This document shows, piece by piece, positions 35,875 through 45,051 of a stretch of 64,000 nucleotides of DNA. The stretch spans positions 1-64,000 of the forward strand of contig NZ_JAENIL010000020.1 of assembly GCF_016595505.1 (NCBI RefSeq). Reading direction: 5' to 3'. Origin of the DNA: Pelagicoccus mobilis. GTDB lineage: Bacteria; Verrucomicrobiota; Verrucomicrobiia; Opitutales; Opitutaceae. How positions within the stretch are numbered: the stretch's first letter is position 1; each line of letters starts with the position of its first letter. A program made the position numbers and the translations under genes. The notes beneath the pieces are model-generated. The model did not search any database. It was not told the origin of the DNA and saw nothing but the letters and a program-made list of their open reading frames with translations.

Positions 35875-37155
35875 ATGAAGTACACAACCGCAGCCCTCAC
35901 CCTCCTAAGCGCTTGCCTCACTAGCTTCGCCCAAGCGAGCCAACAAGACTTCGAAGCAGCTCCCACCATCCCCGCTGAGCAGATTCTCAGCAGCTACGAG
36001 ATGCAAACCGAGTACCACTCAGTAGGACCTGAAGTAAAAGTAAAAGATTACGGCTACACGTTTTCCCTCAAAACAAAACAAGGCGAAGCAGATATCTGGA
36101 GCCGCGACCTACTGGACGAGCGTATCCGGGAAACCATCGCCATCGACGCTCTCAACGAAGTCAGCCAAACCGAAGCCTTCACAAACGCTCTCACCCAAGC
36201 TCTCAAGAATCCGGTAGCCGGCGCCTGGCAAGTCGCCACCCAACCCGTTTCTACCGTCAAAAAGCTTCCCGGCCGATCCTATCGCTACTTCAAAGGCACT
36301 TTCTTCGGCGTCAAAAAGACCAGCACGCAAGCCACCGAAACCGTAAACGAAACGGTTAAGAAAAACACCGGCAAGTCCGACGAGCCCAAAGAACCGATCC
36401 AACAGCAAGCCACCCAAGCCGCCAGCGGAGCGAGCAAAGAACTGCTCGGATTCAACAAGGCGAAACGCGCCTGGGCCAAGAAGCTCAACGTGAATCCCTA
36501 CTCGGACAACCCGTACCTCATGGAAACGCTCGATCGCGTCGCTTGGGCCTCTTCCTTCGGATCGCTCGTCGTCGACGTCGCAGTCCCCTCGCTCGGACCG
36601 CTCGGCTACGTGAACGACGTGCAAAACATCGTTTGGGACACGCCTTCAGTCGAACTAGAACTCCAGAACGACGAACGCCTCAAAAAGGCCGAAATCGACA
36701 AGAAGGTCGTTCATGACTTCCACACAAATCCAATCTACCTGCTCAACGAAAAGACCGAAATCGCCCTCGCGACCGAGGCCTTCATCGGAGCGGAAGGACT
36801 CGACCAACTCATCGACATCACGCTCGCCGCCGAAGATCGCTTCGACGCCCGCATGATGGTCAAGGTCACTCGCATCCTCAACCACTACCACCACACTCAG
36901 GCGCCACTGAAGAGCATTGAGATCAAACGTGGCATGCTTGCGGCCTACGACCAAAACGGCGCCCTCATCCTCCCAGTCGCCGTGGAATACTTGCACTGGA
37001 CCTCCGATGTCCAGGAAGCTGCCGAAGACGAATCCTTCGCCAGCGAAAACCGCCAGCTATGGGTCACCGGAGAACTTACCGAAAAAACACAAGAGCAACT
37101 CAATAAAAGAGGCTGGAAGTTCGTTGAAAATAGCTTACAACAGCTGGAAGAGTAA
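35875..37155 (+). CDS. Secreted protein of unknown function
   Basis: A 426-residue exported protein with a signal peptide (about 1-21, ending QAS). The central part (about 100-190) is rich in Thr, Lys and Ala with low complexity. The segment PVAGAWQVATQPVSTVKKLPGRSYRYFKG is distinctive and may be amphipathic. The C-terminal third is alpha/beta with no known catalytic motif. I do not recognise a family. The gene directly precedes an MlaC-like gene on the same strand with a 38-base gap, so the pair may work together at the envelope. Confidence 0.65.
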   Translation: MKYTTAALTLLSACLTSFAQASQQDFEAAPTIPAEQILSSYEMQTEYHSVGPEVKVKDYGYTFSLKTKQGEADIWSRDLLDERIRETIAIDALNEVSQTEAFTNALTQALKNPVAGAWQVATQPVSTVKKLPGRSYRYFKGTFFGVKKTSTQATETVNETVKKNTGKSDEPKEPIQQQATQAASGASKELLGFNKAKRAWAKKLNVNPYSDNPYLMETLDRVAWASSFGSLVVDVAVPSLGPLGYVNDVQNIVWDTPSVELELQNDERLKKAEIDKKVVHDFHTNPIYLLNEKTEIALATEAFIGAEGLDQLIDITLAAEDRFDARMMVKVTRILNHYHHTQAPLKSIEIKRGMLAAYDQNGALILPVAVEYLHWTSDVQEAAEDESFASENRQLWVTGELTEKTQEQLNKRGWKFVENSLQQLEE

Positions 37156-37193
37156 TCTTCCAACCTAAGTCTGTAAGCGACGAACACCAACCA

Positions 37194-37832
37194 ATGCGCC
37201 CCCTATTCACGAGCCCGCTGCTCTACTTGTTCTGTACTTTCGCCATGAATACGCTCGCCCTATCAGGGGAGCGTATTCCCGCGAAGACCTTTCTCGAAAA
37301 TGAACTCGAGATCCTGGTCGAAACAATCCAGAGCGATTCCCTGACGCCCGACGCCAAACAAGCCCTCACCGAAAAACAGATCAGGCAGCATCTCGCCCTC
37401 GGGCACATGACCGCGCAATCGCTGGGCCCCGAAGCCACTCGCTTCAATCTCATGGAGTTCGCCGACTTCGCTCGCGAATTCGAGCAACACCTCATCCACT
37501 ACTATCTCAACCGCATCGCCGATTTCGAAGGAGACGGTATCGACATTCTGGATTCGGTAAAAGATCCCAAAACCGGCTACGTCGTCGTAACAACGCTCGG
37601 AAGAACACGCAACGCAGCCCGCAACCTCGGAACGCGGGCCCAAGTCAACTACACCCTTCGAGAAACGGATTCCGCCTGGCAAATAATCTCCATCCAGATC
37701 GACGACGTCGATATCACCCAAAATTTCCGATCCCAGTTCAGCTCCGTCCTACAGCAAAAGTCCGCCCAACAGGTCATCAAGCAGATCCGCAAATCCAACC
37801 AGCGGAAAAGCAAAGACAACCCCTTCAAGTAG
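37194..37832 (+). CDS. MlaC-like (Ttg2/toluene-tolerance family) periplasmic protein
   Basis: A 212-residue protein with a signal peptide (about 1-25). It shows the phospholipid-carrier-type pattern: an N-terminal helix bundle, FAREFEQHLIHYYLNRI, then a beta-sheet region and a closing IQIDDVDITQNFRSQFSSVLQQ. MlaC carries lipids between outer and inner membrane. No MlaA, B, D, E or F gene is nearby, so a lone or specialised carrier is likely. The basic C-terminus (about 195-212) is unusual. Confidence 0.7.
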   Translation: MRPLFTSPLLYLFCTFAMNTLALSGERIPAKTFLENELEILVETIQSDSLTPDAKQALTEKQIRQHLALGHMTAQSLGPEATRFNLMEFADFAREFEQHLIHYYLNRIADFEGDGIDILDSVKDPKTGYVVVTTLGRTRNAARNLGTRAQVNYTLRETDSAWQIISIQIDDVDITQNFRSQFSSVLQQKSAQQVIKQIRKSNQRKSKDNPFK

Positions 37833-37881
37833 AGCCAGCGCTCGCCGCCGCAACGCATAGCCACAAGCGATCCAACGCGGC

Positions 37882-38781
37882 CTAGCCAATCTCACTGACA
37901 GCGTTCGTCCGAAACGCTTTCGGGCTAATCGCGAAGGCCTTACGGAAACGCTTCGAGAAATAGAGCGGATCATCGTAGCCTATCTGGTGAGCCACCTCCG
38001 CAATCGAGAGAGATACTCTCTCCGAAAGCAGGATCTTACCTTCTTTCAACCGCATCTGCTCCAGTCGCCCTCCAAAAGACTCATTGGTCTCTTCCTTGAA
38101 AAGATGGGCAAAGCGCGAGGGAGACAAGCCCACGACCTTGGCGACCTCAGCCACGCTGAGTTTCTCTTTCGAGTGATTCATCATGTACACCAAGGCATGC
38201 TCGATTCTGCCGTCGATACGCAATGACTGTGTCCTCTCGTTGACACTATCCAATCTCAATAGGAGGCGCTCCAGAATATTGACAGCCTTCTGATTCACAC
38301 GAAAGTGTGCGCTACGGTACACCTTGAGCAACTCTTCCATGTCAGCTCTCGAGTCAGCAAACAACTCGCCATTGCCGACATCCAGAACGTGGATACCCGA
38401 TTTCCGCTTTGGATAGTCCACCAAGTCACCCCAGTCACTTCGCTCGTAGAAGTGAGCCCACAAAAAATGCCAGCGACTGCCCTCCTTTAATATCCCGTAG
38501 TCCTGATAGGCTCCTGGCGGAATCAGGACGACTTGCCCCTTTTGCACTACAATATCCTCATCCGAGTGGCAGAATAGTCCCTTTCCTTTCAAGGTCATAA
38601 ACAGCAGCCAATCCCCTCGACCTTTGGGTCTTCGGATCCTGTAGCTACGACTCTTATCCACCTCTCCTGCCTCAATCGAAGCAAATTCGTTTATCTCACC
38701 AGAGGCCTTCATGGCAGAATCTTCCATACATTCAGCAATGATGTCTATGACAATCTGCTGGTTTCCCACCTCGCAATTCAT
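37882..38781 (-). CDS. AraC-family transcription regulator
   Basis: A 299-residue regulator. A cupin-like sensing domain lies at about 35-125 (GKGLFCHSDEDIVVQKGQVVLIPPGAYQDY). The paired helix-turn-helix domain is at about 198-295, with the signatures LSVAEVAKVVGLSPSRFAHLFKEE and SIAEVAHQIGYDDPLYFSKRFRKAFAISPKAFR. It is transcribed away from the first cytochrome module, with 39 bases between starts, so it probably controls that module in response to a sugar-like ligand. The ligand is not known. Confidence 0.9.
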   Translation of the reverse strand: MNCEVGNQQIVIDIIAECMEDSAMKASGEINEFASIEAGEVDKSRSYRIRRPKGRGDWLLFMTLKGKGLFCHSDEDIVVQKGQVVLIPPGAYQDYGILKEGSRWHFLWAHFYERSDWGDLVDYPKRKSGIHVLDVGNGELFADSRADMEELLKVYRSAHFRVNQKAVNILERLLLRLDSVNERTQSLRIDGRIEHALVYMMNHSKEKLSVAEVAKVVGLSPSRFAHLFKEETNESFGGRLEQMRLKEGKILLSERVSLSIAEVAHQIGYDDPLYFSKRFRKAFAISPKAFRTNAVSEIG

Positions 38782-38820
38782 AGAAACGAGAGTACCTTTT
38801 ACTGCCTGTACCCCCGACGC

Positions 38821-41751
38821 ATGCTTTTACACCCTACCCCACTTGGGAGGTGCTCCCGGCCCTTCAAACATTCTCTCGCGGCAACACCAGTCCTCGTTGG
38901 CTTGGCGTTCCTGACCGCATGTACAGGCCCCAAAGAGCCCGACTCTCTTTCCTTACCGGAAACGATTAGCTTCAACGAGCACGTACGCCCCATCCTCACC
39001 CAGAATTGCACCGCCTGCCACGGTGGAGTCAAAAAGGCCGGAGAGGTGAGTTTCATCTACCAGGAGGAAGCGCTTGGATACAGCCAATCCGGTAAGCGCG
39101 TCATCGCCCCGAACCACCCCAATCGGTCGGAACTCTACCGACGCATCACCTCTCAAAATCCCGACGAGCGAATGCCTCCTGCCGCTCACGGCGATCCGCT
39201 AAGCGACCTTGACATTCAAATCCTCAAAAAATGGATACAGCAAGGAGCCAACTGGGAAGAACATTGGGCCTACCAAAAACCTCAAGCTCCAGCAGTTCCT
39301 CTACCTACAAACGACACTTGGTCACGCAACGATATCGATCGATTCGTCCTAACAGAGATCAAGAAGCACGGACTCGCTCCAAATCCTGAAGCCGACAAAA
39401 CTTCACTTCTTCGCCGACTGACCCTCGACCTAACGGGACTTCCCCCAAGTATCGAGGAAACCGAGGCATTCATCTCTGACAACACTCCTCACGCCTACGA
39501 AGCACAGGTAGACAGACTCCTCGCCTCACCTCACTTCGGAGAACGCTGGGCAGTGCCATGGCTCGACCTCGCTCGTTACGCAGACACGGCCGGATACGAA
39601 AAAGACTCCTATCGGGACATGTGGCCTTATCGCGACTGGGTTATCCGCGCCCTGAACGCGGATATGCCATTCGACCAGTTCACACTCTCCCAACTCGCAG
39701 GAGATCTTCTACCCAACAAGACAGCCGACGACCTCCTCGCCACCGCCTACCACCGCAATACCAAAACTAACGTCGAAGGCGGCACCGACGACGAGGAATT
39801 CCTTCTCGCCTCGGTCATCGACCGCTCCAACACCGTTTGGCAGGGATGGATGGGAACTACATTTGGCTGCGTCCAGTGCCACTCTCACCCTTACGATCCT
39901 TTTTCACAGCAGAGCTACTTCGAATTCGCCGCCTTTCTCAACAATTCCCAAGATCATGACACTCGCGACGAATTCCCCAAATTCAGCTACGCTCATGACC
40001 CTGCAAAAAGAGAAGAGCTCTTTCAGATGCAAGAGGACTTGAGGAAAGTAAATCTCGCTTACACCCGCCCCTATCAAGACCTATCCCAAAACACAGATTG
40101 GAAACCGCTCACCTACCAGTCCGCCCAATCCACCCAAGACGTCGTCCTCTCGATCGAGCGCGACAAGGCTGGCCGCGAACTCCTGCAAACCGGCCCGAAC
40201 ACCCCCAGAGGCACAGTACACACGATTGAGGCAAGCTCCCCAATCGACAGCTTTACCGCTCTAAGGGTCGACGCTCTCATGCCTTTGGATGCGTCCCTTG
40301 AAATTCCCGGACCACCATTCGTCCTCTCGTTCATTGAGATCTTCTACGAGAACGAATCAGGGGAGGAAGTCAGTGTGCAATTCGAGAGAGCGATCTCTGA
40401 CGAAGCCAACACGCGTACAAGTCCCTCGGAGTCCCTGGAAAAAGAAAATAAAAACGGTTGGAAGGCGTACCCAAGACAACACTACGACCGTTGGGCAGTG
40501 TTCGTTACGAAAGAGCCAATTCACCTCAAGGAGCGGAAAAACGTCAGAATCGTCCTCCATAATCTCGCCGGGCATGACGGAGCGGAACAACCCGTGCTCA
40601 GACGCTTCCGTCTCTCAGTCGATGATCAGAGCAACTGGCAGGCCCTCTCTCAATCACTCCAAATTGTAGAGGCCGAAGCGGCTCGAGAGAAACTCAACCG
40701 AGACATAAAAAACATAGAGAGCACCGCCGTCCCAATCATTCGTGAACGCGAAACTGATTTCTCTCGTGTAACCAACATTTTCATACGTGGAGATTGGCTA
40801 GCAAAAGGAGATCGCGTATCCCCCGCTGTTCCCGCGATTCTACTCAGCGAACCGGATCAGAAACCAACCGATCGCATCGAAATGGCGAAGTGGCTGGTTT
40901 CAGATGAAAATCCCCTCACCGCACGCTTCACTGTGAACCGTCACTGGGAACAGCTTTTTGGTATTGGCATTGTCGAAACTCTAGAAGACTTCGGCAGCGC
41001 TGGGCTACCACCATCCAACCAGGCTCTGCTCGACCACCTCGCTCTAAAGTTCCAAGGCGATCTCAAATGGAGCACCAAAGCTCTTCTGAAAGAAATCGTC
41101 ATGAGCGCGACCTACCGTCAATCAGCCACAATCTCCGAGGAGAAGCGGAACAAAGATCCTCGAAACATCTACCTCAGTCGCGGTCCAAGACAGCGTTTAA
41201 CAGCCGAGATGGTACGCGACAACGCCCTTAAGGTCTCTGGACTACTATCAACAAAACAATTTGGGAAACCGGTCATGCCCTACCAACCCGACAAGGTATG
41301 GCGTTCCGTGTACAACAAGGAAGCATGGGAAACATCCGAGGGCGAGGACCGCTACCGCCGAGCAGTCTACACCTATTGGAAACGAAGCGCGACCTACCCG
41401 AGCTTCGTCACCTTCGACGCTCCGAGTCGAGACGTATGCACACCTCGCCGCATCGCTACAAACACCCCACTCCAAGCGCTCGTCACTCTAAACGATCCCG
41501 TCTATTTCGAGTGCGCCGAAGCGCTCGCCCAAAAAGCGATCGAGGCCCACCCGGAATCCCCCAGCGACGCAATCCGCTACGCTCACAAGCAGGCTCTCCT
41601 CAAGGAACCATCGACTGAAGACCTCGAGTCACTGCTCGACCTCTACCACAAATCCGAAGGGAGCGAGGCGAATAGCGGAACGGTCTCGAAGACCTCTCTC
41701 GCAATCGTGAACAACGCCCTGCTCAACCTGGACGCCTTCCTAACCAAGTAG
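38821..41751 (+). CDS. PSCyt1-DUF1549-DUF1553 cytochrome lipoprotein (module 1)
   Basis: A 976-residue exported protein. The lipobox FLTAC gives Cys34. A c-type heme motif CTACH at 63-67 is followed by MPPAAHGDP, the Planctomycete cytochrome domain (PSCyt1). DUF1549 spans about 160-345 (DRLLASPHFGERWAVPWLDLARYADT) and DUF1553 about 690-950 (FTVNRHWEQLFGIGIVETLEDFG). The family is abundant in Planctomycetes and Verrucomicrobia, often near carbohydrate genes; its reaction is not established, but electron transfer is implied. It is first of three collinear genes, 11 bases before the DUF1501 gene. Confidence 0.9.
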   Translation: MLLHPTPLGRCSRPFKHSLAATPVLVGLAFLTACTGPKEPDSLSLPETISFNEHVRPILTQNCTACHGGVKKAGEVSFIYQEEALGYSQSGKRVIAPNHPNRSELYRRITSQNPDERMPPAAHGDPLSDLDIQILKKWIQQGANWEEHWAYQKPQAPAVPLPTNDTWSRNDIDRFVLTEIKKHGLAPNPEADKTSLLRRLTLDLTGLPPSIEETEAFISDNTPHAYEAQVDRLLASPHFGERWAVPWLDLARYADTAGYEKDSYRDMWPYRDWVIRALNADMPFDQFTLSQLAGDLLPNKTADDLLATAYHRNTKTNVEGGTDDEEFLLASVIDRSNTVWQGWMGTTFGCVQCHSHPYDPFSQQSYFEFAAFLNNSQDHDTRDEFPKFSYAHDPAKREELFQMQEDLRKVNLAYTRPYQDLSQNTDWKPLTYQSAQSTQDVVLSIERDKAGRELLQTGPNTPRGTVHTIEASSPIDSFTALRVDALMPLDASLEIPGPPFVLSFIEIFYENESGEEVSVQFERAISDEANTRTSPSESLEKENKNGWKAYPRQHYDRWAVFVTKEPIHLKERKNVRIVLHNLAGHDGAEQPVLRRFRLSVDDQSNWQALSQSLQIVEAEAAREKLNRDIKNIESTAVPIIRERETDFSRVTNIFIRGDWLAKGDRVSPAVPAILLSEPDQKPTDRIEMAKWLVSDENPLTARFTVNRHWEQLFGIGIVETLEDFGSAGLPPSNQALLDHLALKFQGDLKWSTKALLKEIVMSATYRQSATISEEKRNKDPRNIYLSRGPRQRLTAEMVRDNALKVSGLLSTKQFGKPVMPYQPDKVWRSVYNKEAWETSEGEDRYRRAVYTYWKRSATYPSFVTFDAPSRDVCTPRRIATNTPLQALVTLNDPVYFECAEALAQKAIEAHPESPSDAIRYAHKQALLKEPSTEDLESLLDLYHKSEGSEANSGTVSKTSLAIVNNALLNLDAFLTK

Positions 41752-41762
41752 CCAGAACGCGT

Positions 41763-43238
41763 ATGAACCTCATTACACAACTCCAAACCGATAGCCTTTC
41801 GGCAACGACGCGCCGCTATTTCCTCAAGGAATGCATGGCTGGACTTGGCGCGATCTGGTTTTCCTCGGAAGCGGGAAAACTGTTCGGCAAATCTGGATAC
41901 ACATCAAAAAACGCCAATCCACTCGCAGCGAAACACCCGCACTTTCCGCCAAAAGCGAAACGGATCATCTTCCTGCACATGGCCGGGGCACCCAGTCAAC
42001 TTGACCTCTTCGATTACAAGCCAGAACTCTTCCGCCTCGACGGCAAGGACTGCCCACCAGAGTTTCTTGAAGGCCAACGCTTCGCCTTCATATCGGGCGT
42101 CCCCAGTCTACTTGCCCCCCGTCACAAGTTTAACCCTGCGGGTAAAAGCGGACAGATGATCTCGGAGATTCTTCCCCACTTTCGGGAGATCATCGATGAG
42201 GTTTGCTTCATCAAATCCATGCAAACCGACCAGTTTAACCACGCTCCCGCCCAACTGCTTCTACACACCGGGAATGCAAACCTCGGCAACGCCTCCATGG
42301 GATCCTGGATCACTTATGGTCTCGGGACCGAGAACCAAAACCTTCCTGGATTTATGGTGCTCGTGTCGGGCGGTAAAAATCCTTCCGCCGGCAAGTCCGC
42401 ATGGAGCAGCGGCTTTCTTCCTTCCGTCTACCAAGGGGTACAATGTCGATCAGAAGGCGACCCGATCCTTTATCTGAACAACCCCTCTCAAATCGACCGA
42501 CGATCCCGTCGCCAAATTCTAGATACGATCGACGAGATTAACCGCCGACACTACGAGGAGGTGGGCGATCCTGAAACCTTAACACGCATTTCCCAATACG
42601 AGATGACCTACCGGCTCCAAATGCATGCCACCGACGCGCTGGACATCGAGAAGGAGCCCGAATACATCCACAACTCCTACGGCACAAATCCCGGCAAGGA
42701 GTCATTCGCCAATAATTGCCTACTCGCCCGAAGACTCGTCGAACGAGGTGTTCGCTATGTTCAGCTCTACGACTGGGGTTGGGATCACCACGGAAACGGA
42801 CAAAACACAATCGACGAAGGTTTGGCTCGTAAGTGCAAGGAGATCGATCGTCCCATTGCCGCCCTTATCCAAGACCTCAAACAAAGGGGCTTGCTCGACG
42901 ACACGCTAGTCGTCTGGGGAGGCGAATTCGGACGCACTCCGATGCGCGAGCTGCGCGGAGGGGTAGCTTCCGATACCTTCGGGCGCGACCACCACAAGGA
43001 AGCCTTCACCATCTGGATGGCCGGAGCCGGAGTCAAAGGCGGTTACACCTATGGGCAAACGGATCCATTCGGATTCTTCGTCGAGGAAAACCCAGTCCAC
43101 GTCCGTGACCTACAAGCCACGATTCTTCACGCACTCGGTCTGGACAGTCACCATCTCAGTTTCCCCTACCAAGGACTCGACCAACGCCTGACCGGAGTGG
43201 GAGAAACGCCTCACGTGATCGAAGACCTTTTCGCCTAA
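41763..43238 (+). CDS. DUF1501 protein, Tat-exported (module 1)
   Basis: A 491-residue protein with a twin-arginine signal (TTRRYFLKECMAGLG, about 15-29). The DUF1501 core is present: HMAGAPSQLDLFDYKP, then GGEFGRTPM and HHKEAFTIWMAGAGVKGGYTYG. The fold is related to the alkaline phosphatase/sulfatase superfamily. The reaction is unknown. Genes of this family are regularly paired with DUF1553 genes, as here. Only three bases separate it from the next gene. Confidence 0.9.
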   Translation: MNLITQLQTDSLSATTRRYFLKECMAGLGAIWFSSEAGKLFGKSGYTSKNANPLAAKHPHFPPKAKRIIFLHMAGAPSQLDLFDYKPELFRLDGKDCPPEFLEGQRFAFISGVPSLLAPRHKFNPAGKSGQMISEILPHFREIIDEVCFIKSMQTDQFNHAPAQLLLHTGNANLGNASMGSWITYGLGTENQNLPGFMVLVSGGKNPSAGKSAWSSGFLPSVYQGVQCRSEGDPILYLNNPSQIDRRSRRQILDTIDEINRRHYEEVGDPETLTRISQYEMTYRLQMHATDALDIEKEPEYIHNSYGTNPGKESFANNCLLARRLVERGVRYVQLYDWGWDHHGNGQNTIDEGLARKCKEIDRPIAALIQDLKQRGLLDDTLVVWGGEFGRTPMRELRGGVASDTFGRDHHKEAFTIWMAGAGVKGGYTYGQTDPFGFFVEENPVHVRDLQATILHALGLDSHHLSFPYQGLDQRLTGVGETPHVIEDLFA

Positions 43239-43241
43239 GCT

Positions 43242-44771
43242 ATGCAGAAAACGAGGCGAAATTATATTTTGGCTACAGGATCAGCGAGCCTCATTGCGAT
43301 CGTCATTTGGATGTTAGCAACGAGCTTCACGCAAGGTTCGGAATCTAGCCCGTGGTCTACCTTCCTCGGAGGGTTCCACCCGCTGGTTCTCCACATACCT
43401 ATTGGCGTGGTAATCGTAATCTTCGCACGCAGCCTCTGGAACCTCCGAACTCGTGCAGCATCAGACAACCGATTTCTCTGGCTCTTGGCTGCGTTAAGCT
43501 CCTCCGCCTCGTTTGCGAGCGGGTACTTTCTTGGCAATGAAGGAGGATACGACAGCGAACTCTTGAATCGGCACCTTTGGTCCGCAGCAGCCTTCACAGC
43601 CTTCGCTTGGATCAGTTTCATCCTCGAGGTCCTCCCTGCCTCTCGCTCAGCGAAAGCGCTGCTCTTAAGCCTAAATCTGGTCTCAGTCAGTCTCGCTGGC
43701 CACTACGGCGGCCTCATGGTTCACGGCGATCCTTTCGCAGCAGCGCCATGGCTAAACGATCCTCAACGTTATGCGATACTTCCAGAAATCGGAGAGGAAG
43801 TCGCTCTCTATCAGGATATCATCGACCCGATTCTCCAAGCTAAGTGCGTATCCTGCCACGGACCCGCGAAACGAAAAGGATCGCTCCGCCTCGACACCTA
43901 CGCCCACATTCGAGTCGGGGGCAAGAACGGCGGAGTTCTAACCGGAAACGATCCGACTCGCTCTACACTTCTCACCGTCACCAAACTTCCCCTACACGAC
44001 GACCAGCACATGCCCCCCAAGGGAAAACCTCAACTTAACGAAGTAGAGCAAGCGGCCATTAGCCATTGGATAGCGAACGGATCATCCGTCGAACTCGTTC
44101 TTCCGAGTGCGGACGTTCCTTCGAGCTTTCAGGCCATGCTTGTCCCCGGCTACCGCCTATTGCCCGATCCAAAACTTGAAGCCGAACGCCTTGCCAAAGA
44201 AAAGGAGAAACAGCTCTTGGCCATAGCCCGACGTGCCGAGCTGCAATCGCTAATCAACGAGCGTCCCCCAGAGCTCGCGTCTTGCTTTACCTTCGCCGAT
44301 CAACACGGCGACACACTGCATTTCACCCCTATCACTCAAAAAGGACAGCTGACCTCAGATTTGCTCGAGACCCTGCTACCCCTCATTAACGAGTGCCACA
44401 CTATCGATCTTTCAGATCTAACGCTACCGGACTCTCTGTTCGCAATGCTCGCCCAATCGGAATCACTGGTCGATCTAAACCTCTCTCGAACACAGCTAAC
44501 AGAACTCGCCCTATCATCTCTGAGCGTCTCGCCAAACCTGGAGCGACTCAATCTCTTCGCCACCAAGCTTTCAGCTCAATGGCTCACTTCGGCACAAGGA
44601 TTCCAATCCCTGAGAACCCTCTACATAGGACAAAATGGAATATCCAGGGAACACCTCGATTCAGTCCGGACTCACTTCCCGAACACGGAAGTCATCGGAG
44701 ATCTGTACCTCGAAGCTACAGCGGACGAAGATGTCTCCGATACCTATGAAGACACAGAAGGATCGAAATGA
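43242..44771 (+). CDS. DUF2231-cytochrome-LRR membrane protein (module 1)
   Basis: A 509-residue protein. Residues 10-165 hold four to five membrane segments of a DUF2231-like unit (HPLVLHIPIGVVIVIF). A heme motif CVSCHG at 202-207 with PLHDDQHMPPKGKPQL forms a PSCyt1-type cytochrome domain. A coiled stretch (about 305-335) and two or more leucine-rich repeats follow (LVDLNLSRTQLTELALSSL, LERLNLFATKLSAQWL). The tail is acidic. It could pass electrons from the DUF1553 protein to the membrane. The LRR may bind a partner protein. A shorter paralogue lies in module 2. Confidence 0.8.
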   Translation: MQKTRRNYILATGSASLIAIVIWMLATSFTQGSESSPWSTFLGGFHPLVLHIPIGVVIVIFARSLWNLRTRAASDNRFLWLLAALSSSASFASGYFLGNEGGYDSELLNRHLWSAAAFTAFAWISFILEVLPASRSAKALLLSLNLVSVSLAGHYGGLMVHGDPFAAAPWLNDPQRYAILPEIGEEVALYQDIIDPILQAKCVSCHGPAKRKGSLRLDTYAHIRVGGKNGGVLTGNDPTRSTLLTVTKLPLHDDQHMPPKGKPQLNEVEQAAISHWIANGSSVELVLPSADVPSSFQAMLVPGYRLLPDPKLEAERLAKEKEKQLLAIARRAELQSLINERPPELASCFTFADQHGDTLHFTPITQKGQLTSDLLETLLPLINECHTIDLSDLTLPDSLFAMLAQSESLVDLNLSRTQLTELALSSLSVSPNLERLNLFATKLSAQWLTSAQGFQSLRTLYIGQNGISREHLDSVRTHFPNTEVIGDLYLEATADEDVSDTYEDTEGSK

Positions 44772-44969
44772 TCATTCGCTAGCCGCGCACCTCGTAGCGA
44801 GGTAGCCCAATGCTCCCCCCATCCAGGTCAGAGAAGCCACCGCCCAAGCGGCTACCCCCATAGAACTTGGAGTGAAAATAGCGGCCAAAGCTATGATTGC
44901 GACTGATACTCCCCCAATGAGGGCGGCAATCCCCACACAGGCCTTAATGCTATTGATTTTGTTTTCCAT
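44772..44969 (-). CDS. Small membrane protein
   Basis: A 65-residue protein with two hydrophobic segments (about 11-33 and 37-58) and a short charged start (MENKINSIKA). It ends one base after the stop of the convergent LRR gene. No family is recognised. Plausible because of the regular membrane topology; it is not supported by a partner gene. Confidence 0.45.
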   Translation of the reverse strand: MENKINSIKACVGIAALIGGVSVAIIALAAIFTPSSMGVAAWAVASLTWMGGALGYLATRCAASE

Positions 44970-45051
44970 ACCCTAGGAGTGCCCAAGGTCCCTAGAAAGG
45001 TGACAGACTTTTTTGGAAAAAACCGAAAAAGATGAACTTGGGCCACACTAG

